In this document: piece after piece, positions 1 to 8,579 of the stretch
How positions within the stretch are numbered: position 1 is the first letter of the stretch
How the letters are laid out: the number at the start of each line of letters is the position of its first letter
Source: Streptomyces sp. CB02366
GTDB lineage: Bacteria > Actinomycetota > Actinomycetes > Streptomycetales > Streptomycetaceae
Assembly: GCF_001905905.1 (NCBI RefSeq)
Contig: NZ_LIVT01000001.1
Span: 186,001-250,000 of the forward strand
Direction: 5' to 3'
DNA: 64,000 nt
Program-made: the position numbers and the translations under genes
Notes under the pieces: generated by a model
Seen by the model: the letters and a program-made list of their open reading frames with translations, nothing else
Database searches by the model: none
Told to the model about the DNA's origin: nothing

Positions 1-1
1 G

Positions 2-1099
2 GAGGAGTCCGACGCGGCGGAGGTCGACGCCGAAACCGCCCTCGCCGCGCCCGAGGCCCCCGAGAGCGTCGTCGCCCTCCTGCGCGAGCTGCAGACCCGC
101 TACCGGGAGGCGGAGGAGGCGACCGAGGCCTACAACGCCACCGCCGAGAAGCTGAAGCAGCGGACCGCCCGGCTCAAGAAGGTGAACGCCGACCTGGCGA
201 AGGCCCGGGCGGCGCTGGAGTCGAGCCGCCGGGACGCGGGGCGGCTGGCCCGCGAGCAGTACCAGGGGCACACCGAGTTCTCCGCGTACCTCCGGCTGCT
301 GCTGGCCCGCGACCCCCAGCAGGCCCTGGACCGGAGCCACGTCGTGGGGCGGCTCGCCGCGAACCGCGCCGCGACGGTGGAGCGGCTGACCGGCGCCGCC
401 CGGCGGGCCGACCGGCTGGCCGCCGCCTCCCGCAAGGCCCTGGACCAGCAGAAGAAGCTGGCCGCGCGGCAGAAGAAGGAGCGCGACGCCGTGAGCGGCA
501 GGCTGAGGGAGGTCGAGGGGCTGCTCGCCACGCTCTCCGAGGATCAGCTCACCCGGCTCGCCGCCCTCGAACAGAAGGGCGTGGACAGGGCCCAGCGCGA
601 GCTGGTGGCCTCCGGAGCGCTCTCCTCCACCCGGCGGACCCCGACCCGGCAGGGCGGTGACGCCGTGGCGTACGCGGTCCGGCAGATCGGCAAGCCGTAC
701 GTGTGGGGGGCCGAGGGCCCCGACTCCTTCGACTGCTCCGGGCTGACCTCCGCGGCCTGGTCGGCGGCGGGGCGGACGATTCCGCGCACCTCGCAGGAGC
801 AGTGGAAGCGCCTCCCGAGGGTGCCCCTCTCCGCGCTGCGCCCGGGGGACCTGGTGGTCTACTTCCCCAAGGCGACCCATGTGGCGCTGTACATCGGCGA
901 CGGCCTGGTGGTGCAGGCGCCCCGCCCCGGCGCCGAGGTGAAGGTCTCCCCCCTGGCGTCGAACCCGGTGCTGGGGGCCGTCCGCCCCGACCCGGGCGGT
1001 GCGCCGCTGTCCGCGTACACCCGCCCGGAGCTCCCCGAGGGCGCCCGCGACGGCGCGGACACCGGCTACTCCGCGGACACCGCGCCGGACGCCCCGTAG
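2..1099 (+). CDS. C40 family (NlpC/P60) peptidase, 5' end outside window
   Basis: The open frame runs in from the left edge, so the start and any signal peptide are missing; 365 residues are visible. Residues ~15-205 are a charged, Ala/Glu/Lys/Arg-rich helical region, probably coiled coil, as in secreted RipA/CwlO-type hydrolases. The NlpC/P60 domain follows: nucleophile Cys in DSFDCSGL (codon at 734-736), His in ATHVALYIG, and a Gln where the third polar residue normally sits (VVQAP). Family knowledge: these enzymes cleave D-Glu-diaminopimelate type bonds of peptidoglycan stem peptides outside the cell. It ends in a hydrophilic tail after the catalytic domain. It converges with the flavoprotein gene, with a palindromic element between them. 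The domain call is secure; the substrate is inferred. Confidence 0.9.
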   Translation, partial: EESDAAEVDAETALAAPEAPESVVALLRELQTRYREAEEATEAYNATAEKLKQRTARLKKVNADLAKARAALESSRRDAGRLAREQYQGHTEFSAYLRLLLARDPQQALDRSHVVGRLAANRAATVERLTGAARRADRLAAASRKALDQQKKLAARQKKERDAVSGRLREVEGLLATLSEDQLTRLAALEQKGVDRAQRELVASGALSSTRRTPTRQGGDAVAYAVRQIGKPYVWGAEGPDSFDCSGLTSAAWSAAGRTIPRTSQEQWKRLPRVPLSALRPGDLVVYFPKATHVALYIGDGLVVQAPRPGAEVKVSPLASNPVLGAVRPDPGGAPLSAYTRPELPEGARDGADTGYSADTAPDAP

Positions 1100-1184
1100 G
1101 ACCGGCCGGACCGCCCGCGGGGCGGCGGAGGACGGCCCGCGGACACCGGTGCTCCCTCGCGACGGCCGCTGCTCCGCGGGACGG

Positions 1185-1248
1185 TCCTCAGGGCGTGTCG
1201 TCGCACCGCCGCCCGCCGGGCGACGACGGCGGTGCGACGGCAGACCTT
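1185..1248. repeat. Dispersed palindromic element, copy 1
   Basis: About 64 bp lying between two convergent genes. It carries the perfect 12-bp inverted repeat GTCGCACCGCCG / CGGCGGTGCGAC around a 15-nt loop. A closely similar element in inverted orientation lies at 52683-52746, sharing the core CGCCCGCCGGGCGACGACGG and flanks of the CTCAGGGC type. It may act as a bidirectional terminator. Confidence 0.7.
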
Positions 1249-1250
1249 GC

Positions 1251-2489
1251 TCAGGAGGCCCCGGAGACCGACGCCAGGTACGCGTTGGTCTTCTCCGGGT
1301 CGTAGAAGAAGTTCTCGAAGTCCGCCGGGTTGTTGAAGCCGTTGGCGAAGCGGTCGGCGACGGGCTGGAGCCGGCCGGCCGCGCCGATCAGGTTCAGCAC
1401 GTGCTCCGGCGGGGCGCCGAGCATCGCGTTGGTCCACTTCGTGACGTGCTGCGCGGTCTCCCAGTAGCGGTCGAACGTGGACTGCATCCACGCCGCGTCG
1501 AACTCCTTCTCACCGTGCTCGACGATCGAGTCCAGGTAGGAGTTGGCGCACTTGGACGCCGAGTTGGAGCCCTGGCCGGTGACCGGGTCGTTGGCCACGA
1601 CGACGTCGGCGACGCCGAGGACCAGGCCGCCGCCGGGCAGCCGCCCGATCGGCTTGCGGACCGTGGGGGCGTAGCGGCCGGCGAGGGTGCCGTTGGCGTC
1701 GGTCAGTTCGACCTTGGTGGCGCGGGCGTACTCCCACGGCGTGAACCGCTCCATGAGTTCCAGCGTCTTCGCCAGGTGCTCGGCGGGGTCCTTGATGCCC
1801 TGGAACGCGTCCAGCGGGCCGCCGGGGATGCCCTCCCAGAACAGGATGTCGGCGCGGCCGGAGGTGGTGAGCGTCGGCATGACGAACAGCTCGCCGACGC
1901 CCGGCACCAGGTTGCAGCGGACCGCGTCGAACTCCGGGTGCTCCGGGCGGGGGCCCATGCCGTGGACGTAGGCGACGGCCAGCGCGCGCTGCGGGGCGTC
2001 GAACGGCGAACGGGCGGCGTCCCGGCCGAACATGGAGACCAGCTCGCCCTTGCCGGCCGAGACCATCACCAGGTCGTAGGTGCGGGAGAAGTAGTCCAGG
2101 TCGGAGACGGCCGCCCCGTGGATGACCAGCTGTCCGCCGCGCTGGGCGAAGGTCTCCATCCAGCCGGCCATCTTCACGCGCTGGTCGACGGACTGGGCGT
2201 AACCGTCCAGCTTGCCGACCCAGTCGATGACGCGCGAGGAGTCCGGGCCGGCGACGGAGACGCCGAGCCCCTCGATCTTCGGGGCCTGGGACTCCCAGAA
2301 GTTCAGCCGGTAGTCCCGCTCGTGCTGGAGGGCGGTGTGGAACATGCACTGCGTGGACATGACCCGGCCGGTACGGATCTCGTCGGCGGTGCGGTTGGAC
2401 ATGAGCGTGACTTCGTAGCCCTTGGACTGCAGCCCCAGGGCGAGCTGGAGACCGGACTGGCCGGCTCCGACTATGAGTATCTTCCGCAT
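1251..2489 (-). CDS. Styrene/indole monooxygenase-like FAD-dependent oxidoreductase
   Basis: 412 residues from the ATG at 2489; the frame stays open upstream, but the dinucleotide-binding motif GAGQSGLQ at residues 8-15 fixes this start. Matches the two-component flavoprotein monooxygenase (StyA) group by the N-terminal Rossmann GxGxxG, the mid-protein segment around VMVSAGKGELVSMF, and a flavin-binding region near residues 305-330 (ANDPVTGQGSN). Such enzymes use FADH2 from a separate reductase to epoxidise or hydroxylate aromatic alkenes or indole; no reductase gene is visible here. It lies 32 nt downstream of the conservon GTPase on the same strand, so it is probably the last gene of that operon, in the place where some conservons carry a cytochrome P450. 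Family is confident, substrate unknown. Confidence 0.85.
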   Translation of the reverse strand: MRKILIVGAGQSGLQLALGLQSKGYEVTLMSNRTADEIRTGRVMSTQCMFHTALQHERDYRLNFWESQAPKIEGLGVSVAGPDSSRVIDWVGKLDGYAQSVDQRVKMAGWMETFAQRGGQLVIHGAAVSDLDYFSRTYDLVMVSAGKGELVSMFGRDAARSPFDAPQRALAVAYVHGMGPRPEHPEFDAVRCNLVPGVGELFVMPTLTTSGRADILFWEGIPGGPLDAFQGIKDPAEHLAKTLELMERFTPWEYARATKVELTDANGTLAGRYAPTVRKPIGRLPGGGLVLGVADVVVANDPVTGQGSNSASKCANSYLDSIVEHGEKEFDAAWMQSTFDRYWETAQHVTKWTNAMLGAPPEHVLNLIGAAGRLQPVADRFANGFNNPADFENFFYDPEKTNAYLASVSGAS

Positions 2490-2521
2490 CGCGGCTCTCC
2501 GTTGTGTGTGATCAGGGCGGT

Positions 2522-3172
2522 TCAGTCGGGGGTGACGTCGAGAGCATGGCCCACCAGGGCCAGCAGCGACTCCACGACCGTGATCCTGTTGCGCGCATCC
2601 ATGATCACTATGGGCACCCGCGGGGGCACGGTCAGGGCCTCCCTGACGTCCTCGGCCTCGTAACCGGGCGTGCCCTCGAAGTGGTTGACGGCCACGATGT
2701 ACGGCAGCCCGCAGCTCTCGAAGTAGTCGAGCGCGGGGAAGCAGTCCTCCAGCCGCCGGGTGTCGGCGAGGACCACCGCGCCGATCGCCCCGCGCACCAG
2801 GTCGTCCCACATGAACCAGAAGCGCTGCTGGCCCGGCGTGCCGAAGACGTACAGGACGAGGTCGTCCTCCAGCGTGAGCCGGCCGAAGTCCATGGCCACC
2901 GTCGTGGTGGTCTTCTCGGGCGTCGCGGAGAGGTCGTCGGTCTCCTCGCTGGCCTGGGTCATCAGCGCTTCGGTCTGGAGCGGAGTGATCTCGGAGACCG
3001 AGCCGACGAACGTCGTCTTGCCGACGCCGAACCCGCCCGCCACCACGATCTTGGTGGCGATGGGTGCGCGGGTGTGGTCGAGCTGCCAGGGCTGCGGGGC
3101 CTCCTCGGTCTGCACCCGGGGCCCCGGCTGACGCGGGGCGAAGAGCGGCGCCTCAGAGACGGCGGAGTCCAT
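2522..3172 (-). CDS. Conservon GTPase (CvnD-type, MglA-like)
   Basis: 216 residues. Small Ras-like GTPase: P-loop GGFGVGKT at 46-53, a segment with consecutive Thr near 88-92 acting as switch I, GTPGQQ at 111-116 (the DxxGQ region with Gly-Thr replacing Asp), and NHFE at 163-166 at the NKxD position. The N-terminal ~35 residues are a Pro/Gln-rich extension. In conservons the GTPase associates at the membrane with the roadblock and DUF742 proteins, downstream of the kinase-like protein. It overlaps the DUF742 gene by 20 nt, indicating translational coupling. The two degenerate nucleotide-specificity motifs are usual for this family. Confidence 0.92.
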   Translation of the reverse strand: MDSAVSEAPLFAPRQPGPRVQTEEAPQPWQLDHTRAPIATKIVVAGGFGVGKTTFVGSVSEITPLQTEALMTQASEETDDLSATPEKTTTTVAMDFGRLTLEDDLVLYVFGTPGQQRFWFMWDDLVRGAIGAVVLADTRRLEDCFPALDYFESCGLPYIVAVNHFEGTPGYEAEDVREALTVPPRVPIVIMDARNRITVVESLLALVGHALDVTPD

Positions 3173-3569
3173 TGAGCACCCTTTCGAGCAGTGCGCGGTC
3201 GGGCTGACCGGTGCCGTGACCGGTCCCGTACACGCGGATCTTTCCTTGGTCGGCCAGGTCGCTGAGCAGCACCCGGACGACTCCGAGCGGCATCTTCAGC
3301 AGGGCCGAGATCTCCGCGACCGTACGCATCCGGCGGCAGAGTTCGACGATGGCGCGCAGCTCCGGCATGACCCGGGAGGCGAGGTTGCCGTTGGTGAGCT
3401 CGCGGCGCTCGTCGGGTGCTTCGAGAGCGGCGACGAACGTCTCGACCAGCAGGACGTGCCCGAACCGGGTGCGCCCGCCGGTGAGAGAGTACGGGCGGAC
3501 GCGGGCGGGGCGTTTGCCGGCCCCCCGCACGGGGAGCCGGGGGGCGGGTTCTGCGGCGGCGGACGTCAC
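3153..3569 (-). CDS. DUF742 family protein (CvnC-type)
   Basis: 138 residues from a GTG at 3569 that overlaps the stop of the roadblock gene (GTGA). The frame is open far upstream but runs antisense-like through neighbouring genes, so the coupled GTG is preferred. Family hallmarks: VRPYSLTGGRTR near the N terminus, then a winged-helix-like region with TVAEISALLKMPLGVVRVLL, then a C-terminal LERVLNGLRRL helix. In conservons this protein is part of the membrane-associated complex with the roadblock protein and the GTPase; a DNA- or protein-binding role is suggested by the fold, not shown here. Confidence 0.9.
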   Translation of the reverse strand: MTSAAAEPAPRLPVRGAGKRPARVRPYSLTGGRTRFGHVLLVETFVAALEAPDERRELTNGNLASRVMPELRAIVELCRRMRTVAEISALLKMPLGVVRVLLSDLADQGKIRVYGTGHGTGQPDRALLERVLNGLRRL

Positions 3570-4045
3570 TGGGCGCTCTCCATCGATGTGCGCAGCTCGC
3601 TGCGGAGTTCGGGGGTGAGGACGTGTCCGGCCCGCCCGACGAAGAGGGCCATGTGGTACGCGACGACGCTCATGTCGCAGTCCGGGGCGGCGTGGACGCC
3701 GAGGAGCGAGCCATCGCTGATCGACATGACGAAGAGGCTGCCCTCGTCCATGGCGACCATCGTCTGTTTGACGCCGCCGCCGTCCATCAGTTTGGCCGCG
3801 CCGACCGTCAGCGAACCGACGCCGGAGACGATGGTGGCCAGGTCGGCGCTGGAGCCCTTGGGACCGTTCGGCGTGCCTGCCGCCTTCGGGCTGTGGTGGC
3901 CGGGGTCGGAGGAGAGCAGCATCAGGCCGTCGGACGAGACGACGGTGACCGAGTGGACCCCTGGCACCTCCTCCACGAGATTGCTCAGCAACCAGTGAAG
4001 GTTCCGGGCCTCGGTACTCAGCCCGAATGTGCTGGGCGCAGTCAA
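3566..4045 (-). CDS. Roadblock/LC7 domain protein (CvnB-type)
   Basis: 159 residues; the ATG at 4045 overlaps the kinase stop (ATGA) and its own stop overlaps the DUF742 start (GTGA). It is a single roadblock/LC7 fold: N-terminal helix LHWLLSNLVEEVPGV, strand VTVVSSDGLMLLSS, middle helix ADLATIVSGVGSLT, and strands ending in the alpha helix around VVAYHMALFV. Roadblock proteins act as GTPase-activating or scaffold partners of MglA-type GTPases, which fits the GTPase two genes downstream. A 12-residue Gly/Pro/Lys-rich insertion lies around residue 55. Confidence 0.92.
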   Translation of the reverse strand: MTAPSTFGLSTEARNLHWLLSNLVEEVPGVHSVTVVSSDGLMLLSSDPGHHSPKAAGTPNGPKGSSADLATIVSGVGSLTVGAAKLMDGGGVKQTMVAMDEGSLFVMSISDGSLLGVHAAPDCDMSVVAYHMALFVGRAGHVLTPELRSELRTSMESAQ

Positions 4046-7000
4046 CTGCGTGCCTCCTCGACTGTGTCCCCCGTCTCTTCGTTCCGGCCGTCCGCCCGGC
4101 CGCCGGTCGTGGCGTTCCGTGCGGTGCTTGCGTCCTGCGTGGTGTTCCGTGCGCCCGGTCCGGCGCCCGTGGTGGGTGCGGTGTTCTCGTGCCCCGTACG
4201 CCCGGCGGGTACGCGTCCGGGTTCGGCGACGGTGATGCCGCCGGTCTCGGCGAGCTCCGCCTCGACGTCGCGCCGCCCCTCCTTCGCCGCCTGGTGGAAG
4301 CTGCCGAGCCGGCGGCGCAGGGCGTCCCGGTCGAGGCTGCCGGTGCGCCCGGGGGCGGGCGTCGAGTCGGGCCGGACCACCTTGGGCGTGCGCTTCGGCA
4401 GCCCCTTGTCGGTGACCGGGCGGCGGGGGGCGGGCACGGTGTCGGCGGGGGCGGCCCCGGAGGCCGGGGCGAGGTCCGCGGCGGCCTGCGCGTGGGGCGC
4501 GGGACGGGAGTCGGGGCCGTCGTCCGGGCCCTGGCCGCCCGGCGCGGTCTCCGCGGGCCGCTCGTGGCGGTCGGGGCCGATCGCGTACGGGTCGGGGGCG
4601 TCCGCCGCCGGGGCGGCGGGGCGTGCCCCCGCGGACGGGGCCGCGTCGTCGGCCGGTGCCGCGGGGGGCTTCGGCAGGCGGACCTGCATCGTGATCTCGG
4701 ATTCCGCTTCGGGGGCGGCGCCGGGCCCCGTCTCCATCTCCGCGACCGGCTGTCGCGTCTGCGGCTCCTGCTCCTGTTCCTGTTCCCGCTCGGGTACGGC
4801 GGTGGCTTCCGGGGCCGCCTCGGCCTCGGCCGCGTCCGCTTCGGCCGCCTTCTCGGTGGCGGCGTTCTCACGGAGTGTCCGCTCGGCCGCGGCGATCATG
4901 GGGTCGGCGGCGGGCAGGGGTTCGGGGGCGGCTTCCGCGGCGGGCTCCTGGACCTCCTCGGCGTCCGGCTCGGCCGCTCCCGCCTCCGGCGCCGGTACTG
5001 CGTCGGCTTCCGCACCCGCGTCCGTGTCCGCGTCCGGCTCGGGCTCCGCGGAGGCGGGCGTCGACGAACGGCTGGGCAGGGCGTTGGAGTTGGCCTCCGC
5101 GACCGAGCCCGGCAGGTTGAGCGCCGGGGCGTCGCCGGACATCTGCACGGCGGGGGGCGGGCCGGCGGGGAGGGAGTGCGGCAGCAGGGCCTGGGGCAGG
5201 ACGACGACGGCCGTCACACCACTCCCCTTCTGCTCGCGCAGTTGGACCCGTACTCCGTGCCGGGCGGCCAGCAGCGAGGTGACCTGGAGACCGAGTCCGG
5301 CCCCGGCGACGTCGGCGTGCCGCTCCCCGGGCTCGAACGAGGCGGGGTCCGCCAGCCTGGCATTGAGCTCGCCCATCCGGGCCGCCGACATGCCGATGCC
5401 CTCGTCCGACACGGAGAGCATCACCTCGCCGTTCTCCAGGAGCCAGCCGGACAGCTCGACGGGGGAGTCGGGCGGTGAGAAGGAGGTGGCGTTCTCCAGG
5501 AGTTCGGCCAGCAGGTGGCTGAGGTCGTCGGCGGCGAACCCGGCGATCTGGGCGTGCGGCGGCAGGGACTGGATGGTGACCCGCTCGTACCGCTCGATCT
5601 CGCTGACGGCGGCGCGCGCCACGTCGACCAGCGGGATCGGCCCGGCGTGGCCGTTGCTGTGCTCGGCGCCGGCGAGGACGAGCATGTTCTCGCTGTGCCG
5701 GCGCATGACCGTGGCCATGTGGTCCAGCTTGAACAGGGTGGCCAGGCGCTCCGGGTCCTGTTCGCGCTCCTCCAGGCTCTCGATGACGCCGAGCTGGCGC
5801 TCGACCAGCCCGAGGGTGCGCAGGGAGAGGTTGACGAAGGTGTGGTCGACCGTGCCGCGCAGCTGCTCCAGCTCGGTGGCCAGTTCGGTGACGTGCGCCT
5901 GGAGTTCGGCCCGCTGGGCGACCAGGGCCTGCCGGCCCTCGATCAGCTTGGTCCGTTCGCCGGAGAGGTCCTCGACCCGGCCGGTGACCTCCTGGTGCAG
6001 CGCGGTGAACCTGCCGTGCAGGGTGTTCAGCGACCGGACGACCTGGGCGAACTCGTCGTTGCGGCCGGTGTAGCGGACCGGTTCGGCGCTCGAAGGGTCC
6101 TCGGCGAGGCGGGCGGCCCCGATGCGCAGGACGGCGAGCGGCTGGGTGAGGGTGCGGGCGACGGCGGTGGAGACGCCGACCGCGAGCAGGAAACAGCCGC
6201 CGAGCAGGGCGATGCCCAGTTCGAGGGCGGTGACGTCGTCGTCGCGCAGCCCCTCCAGGTCGCGGACCTGGCCGGTGGTCAGGGCGGACTCGACGCCGCG
6301 CATCCGGTCGACCCGGGCGGAGAGCGCGGCCTCCAGCTTCTTCGGGTCGGTCCGGCGCTCCGCCTCCGACAGCTCGGGGCGGTCGGTGAGGCGGGTGAGG
6401 TACTTCTCCGCGTCGTTGACCTCGGAGCCGGTGACGGTGGCGGAGAGCTTGTCGCGGGCGTCCGGGTCCGCCGCCTGGTCGAAGTCGGCGAGCGCGGCCA
6501 GCTCCCGTACGCGGGCCTGCTGGGCGGCGGCGCTCAGCTCGTCGCGTTCGCGGGCGGCCCGGCTGTCGCCCTCGTCCCGGGTCTGGACGGGCAGCCCGGT
6601 GAAGGGGTCGGTCTGCGGCGCCGTCGGCTCGGCGCCCGGCACGGCGAGCGCGGCCAGGAGGAGCCCGCGGGTGGCGGCCGCCTGCTCGGAGGCGCTGCCG
6701 AGGGTGAGCGGGGCGCGGGTGGCCTCGGCGCGCGGCGGGGTCCTCTGGGCCAGCTCGGCGGCGATGCCGTGCAGCTTGGCGATGACGTCGGAGTACGCCT
6801 GGTGCGCTTCCAGGGCCGAGCCCTTGCCGGTCAGGGCGTCGCGGCGCAGGGAGGCCACCGTCGAGAGATCGCGGCGCAGGGAGGCGGAGGCCGCTTCGTG
6901 GATCTCGTCGATCTGCTGGTCGACGCGGGTGGCGCGGGCCGCGCGGTTCTTGGCGCCGTCGCCGTCGTCGGCCTTCTCGTCGCGGCCCGCGGCGATGTAC

Positions 7001-7308
7001 GCGGTGACGGCGTCACGCTCGTCGGCGAGGGAGTGCCCGAGGGCGACCGCCTGCTGGTTCAGCTCGGCGAGGGTGACCAGCCGCTGGGATTCGGTCAGAT
7101 CGGCGGAGGCGCCGAGCACGGCGGGGGCGCCCGCCGCCACGACGATGACGCCGACGAACGCCACACCGGCGACCAGTCGGCTGCGCACCCGCACGGTCCG
7201 CTTCTCCGCGCCGGGCTCCGGAGGCGTCGCCCCGGAACCGTCGCGCGTCGTGCCCTTGCTCCGCGGCCGCTTCTTCTGCACCGGTGCTCGCAATCTTGAC
7301 TCGTCCAC
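4042..7308 (-). CDS. Nitrate/nitrite-sensing-domain sensor histidine kinase (CvnA-type)
   Basis: 1088 residues from a GTG at 7308 with only a weak AAGG upstream. Layout: cytoplasmic basic N-tail, TM1 ~44-66, an extracytoplasmic helical NIT-type sensor ~70-358, TM2 ~361-385, HAMP ~386-445, coiled coil, then a histidine-kinase-like ATPase at ~590-700 (N box LLENATSFSPPDSP, DEGIGM, GAGLGLQVT). The last ~380 residues are a low-complexity Ala/Pro/Glu-rich tail. The dimerisation region has no obvious H-E-L-R/K phosphorylation box, which is typical of conservon kinases that signal through the roadblock/DUF742/GTPase set. First gene of the operon; a cluster of inverted half-sites lies ~110 nt upstream. 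Confidence 0.9.
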   Translation of the reverse strand: MDESRLRAPVQKKRPRSKGTTRDGSGATPPEPGAEKRTVRVRSRLVAGVAFVGVIVVAAGAPAVLGASADLTESQRLVTLAELNQQAVALGHSLADERDAVTAYIAAGRDEKADDGDGAKNRAARATRVDQQIDEIHEAASASLRRDLSTVASLRRDALTGKGSALEAHQAYSDVIAKLHGIAAELAQRTPPRAEATRAPLTLGSASEQAAATRGLLLAALAVPGAEPTAPQTDPFTGLPVQTRDEGDSRAARERDELSAAAQQARVRELAALADFDQAADPDARDKLSATVTGSEVNDAEKYLTRLTDRPELSEAERRTDPKKLEAALSARVDRMRGVESALTTGQVRDLEGLRDDDVTALELGIALLGGCFLLAVGVSTAVARTLTQPLAVLRIGAARLAEDPSSAEPVRYTGRNDEFAQVVRSLNTLHGRFTALHQEVTGRVEDLSGERTKLIEGRQALVAQRAELQAHVTELATELEQLRGTVDHTFVNLSLRTLGLVERQLGVIESLEEREQDPERLATLFKLDHMATVMRRHSENMLVLAGAEHSNGHAGPIPLVDVARAAVSEIERYERVTIQSLPPHAQIAGFAADDLSHLLAELLENATSFSPPDSPVELSGWLLENGEVMLSVSDEGIGMSAARMGELNARLADPASFEPGERHADVAGAGLGLQVTSLLAARHGVRVQLREQKGSGVTAVVVLPQALLPHSLPAGPPPAVQMSGDAPALNLPGSVAEANSNALPSRSSTPASAEPEPDADTDAGAEADAVPAPEAGAAEPDAEEVQEPAAEAAPEPLPAADPMIAAAERTLRENAATEKAAEADAAEAEAAPEATAVPEREQEQEQEPQTRQPVAEMETGPGAAPEAESEITMQVRLPKPPAAPADDAAPSAGARPAAPAADAPDPYAIGPDRHERPAETAPGGQGPDDGPDSRPAPHAQAAADLAPASGAAPADTVPAPRRPVTDKGLPKRTPKVVRPDSTPAPGRTGSLDRDALRRRLGSFHQAAKEGRRDVEAELAETGGITVAEPGRVPAGRTGHENTAPTTGAGPGARNTTQDASTARNATTGGRADGRNEETGDTVEEARS

Positions 7309-7644
7309 CCTTGAAGCAGAGGTGACGCACGGTCACATGGAAGGGCGCCCCGCTCCTGGTACGGCTTCCGACCATTCCAGCGCTTTTGAGAGGGGGGCGC
7401 GCATCAACCGCTCCGCCACTCGAAGGAGTGAACATCACTCCGGAGTTGGCGAACAAGTCTCCCCCGGCGCGTCCCTGACCATGCGTGGGGCGCCGGGTGG
7501 AACTTCCGCTCCGCCTTTGGCAGGATGCGCGCCCGCACCCTCCACGGAGCCTCCCCTTCCGCTCGGCGCGCCGCTTTGACCTGCTGGTACAGGCCATATC
7601 CGGCCGCGTGCGGAGATGGTGAAGGGGTCGTGCAGACTGGCGGC
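7309..7644. other. Divergent intergenic region, conservon / PP2C-like gene
   Basis: 336 nt between the divergent conservon kinase and the phosphatase-like gene. It holds the half-site cluster at 7417-7446. No convincing open frame. A TTGACC at about 7576-7581 could be a -35 for the rightward gene, but no -10 at good spacing follows. Confidence 0.5.
7417..7446. promoter_or_regulatory. Inverted half-site cluster upstream of conservon
   Basis: Reads CACTC-N3-GGAGTG-N5-CACTCC-GGAGT. The central part GGAGTGA-ACA-TCACTCC is a perfect 7-bp inverted repeat, and the right part ACTCCGGAGT is itself a perfect 10-bp palindrome. It sits ~110 nt upstream of the conservon kinase start. It is a candidate binding site for a dimeric regulator; the regulator is unknown. 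Confidence 0.5.
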
Positions 7645-8439
7645 ATGCGCCTAGAACTCGCCTCCGCGCCCGGCAGCCCCGAACGCCCCAACGAGGACTG
7701 GGTCTGCGGGGCCCTTCCCGCCTCCGGCCAGGGTGGCGTCCTGGTCCTGCTCGACGGCGTCACCCCGCCGCCGGGGGACGACGGTTGTGTGCACTCGGTC
7801 CCGTGGTTCACCGCCCGGCTGGGCGGTGCGCTGATGGAACTGTCCGGTTCCCGCCCTGATCTGCCCCTCACGGAGGTCCTGGCCGAAGCCGTCTCCCGTA
7901 CAGCCGACGCCCATCGGGTCACCTGTGACCTTTCTCACGTGCGCACCCCTCAGGCGACCGTGGTCCTGGCGCGTTGGGGCGGCGACGCCGTGGAGCATCT
8001 GGTGCTCTCCGACTCGGCCCTGCTGCTGGAGGCGGGCGACGGCACGGTCCGGGCCGTCCTCGACGACCGGCTGGACCGGTTGCCGCCGGGTTCGCTCGCC
8101 TCGAACGAGATCGCCGACGCCACGGTGCGCAACCGGGAGGGCGGTTTCTTCACGGCCGCCGCCGACCCGTCGGTGGCCTCACGCGCGGTGACGGGCAGCA
8201 CCCCGGCGGCCGGCGTGCGGGCCATCGCCGCGCTCACGGACGGGGCGGCCCGCTGGACGGAGATGTTCGGCGAGGGCGGTTGGGCGGACGCGCTGGGGCT
8301 GCTGCGGAAGGCGGGACCGCAGGGGTTGATCGACCGGGTACGGGAGCTGGAGGCGGCCGACGCGGCGGCGGGGCGCATACGGCTGGGGCGCGGCAAGACG
8401 CACGACGACGCCACGGCGCTCCTGGTGGAGCTGGGCTGA
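7645..8439 (+). CDS. PP2C-like (PPM-type) phosphatase domain protein
   Basis: 264 residues from the ATG at 7645. A GTG at 7630 is in frame; the purine-rich GAAGGGG at 7621-7627 sits too near the GTG and rather far from the ATG, so the start is uncertain by five codons. The fold resembles metal-dependent Ser/Thr phosphatases: ERPNEDW near the N terminus in place of the usual R-x-x-N-E-D motif, VLVLLDGVT as the metal-binding Asp-Gly strand, and KTHDDATALLVEL at the C terminus for the last D-D. It is shorter than classical PP2C and may have altered metal coordination. A cytoplasmic signalling or damage-response role is inference only. Confidence 0.7.
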   Translation: MRLELASAPGSPERPNEDWVCGALPASGQGGVLVLLDGVTPPPGDDGCVHSVPWFTARLGGALMELSGSRPDLPLTEVLAEAVSRTADAHRVTCDLSHVRTPQATVVLARWGGDAVEHLVLSDSALLLEAGDGTVRAVLDDRLDRLPPGSLASNEIADATVRNREGGFFTAAADPSVASRAVTGSTPAAGVRAIAALTDGAARWTEMFGEGGWADALGLLRKAGPQGLIDRVRELEAADAAAGRIRLGRGKTHDDATALLVELG

Positions 8440-8579
8440 CGGCGGACCGCGCCGCGGCCGGATCGCGCGGCGGACGGACCGGGCCGACCGGGTCCGCGGC
8501 GGGGCGGCGGTTCCGGGGGGCCCGGGGGTTCCGGGGGGCCGGGGGTCCGGGGGAAGCGTTCGCGGACCAGCCGTCCGGT
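8440..8579. other. G-rich convergent spacer
   Basis: 140 nt between convergent genes. A run of near-repeats of the type GGTTCCGGGGGGCC occupies 8505-8560. It may serve as transcription stop or G-rich structure; no gene seen. Confidence 0.4.
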
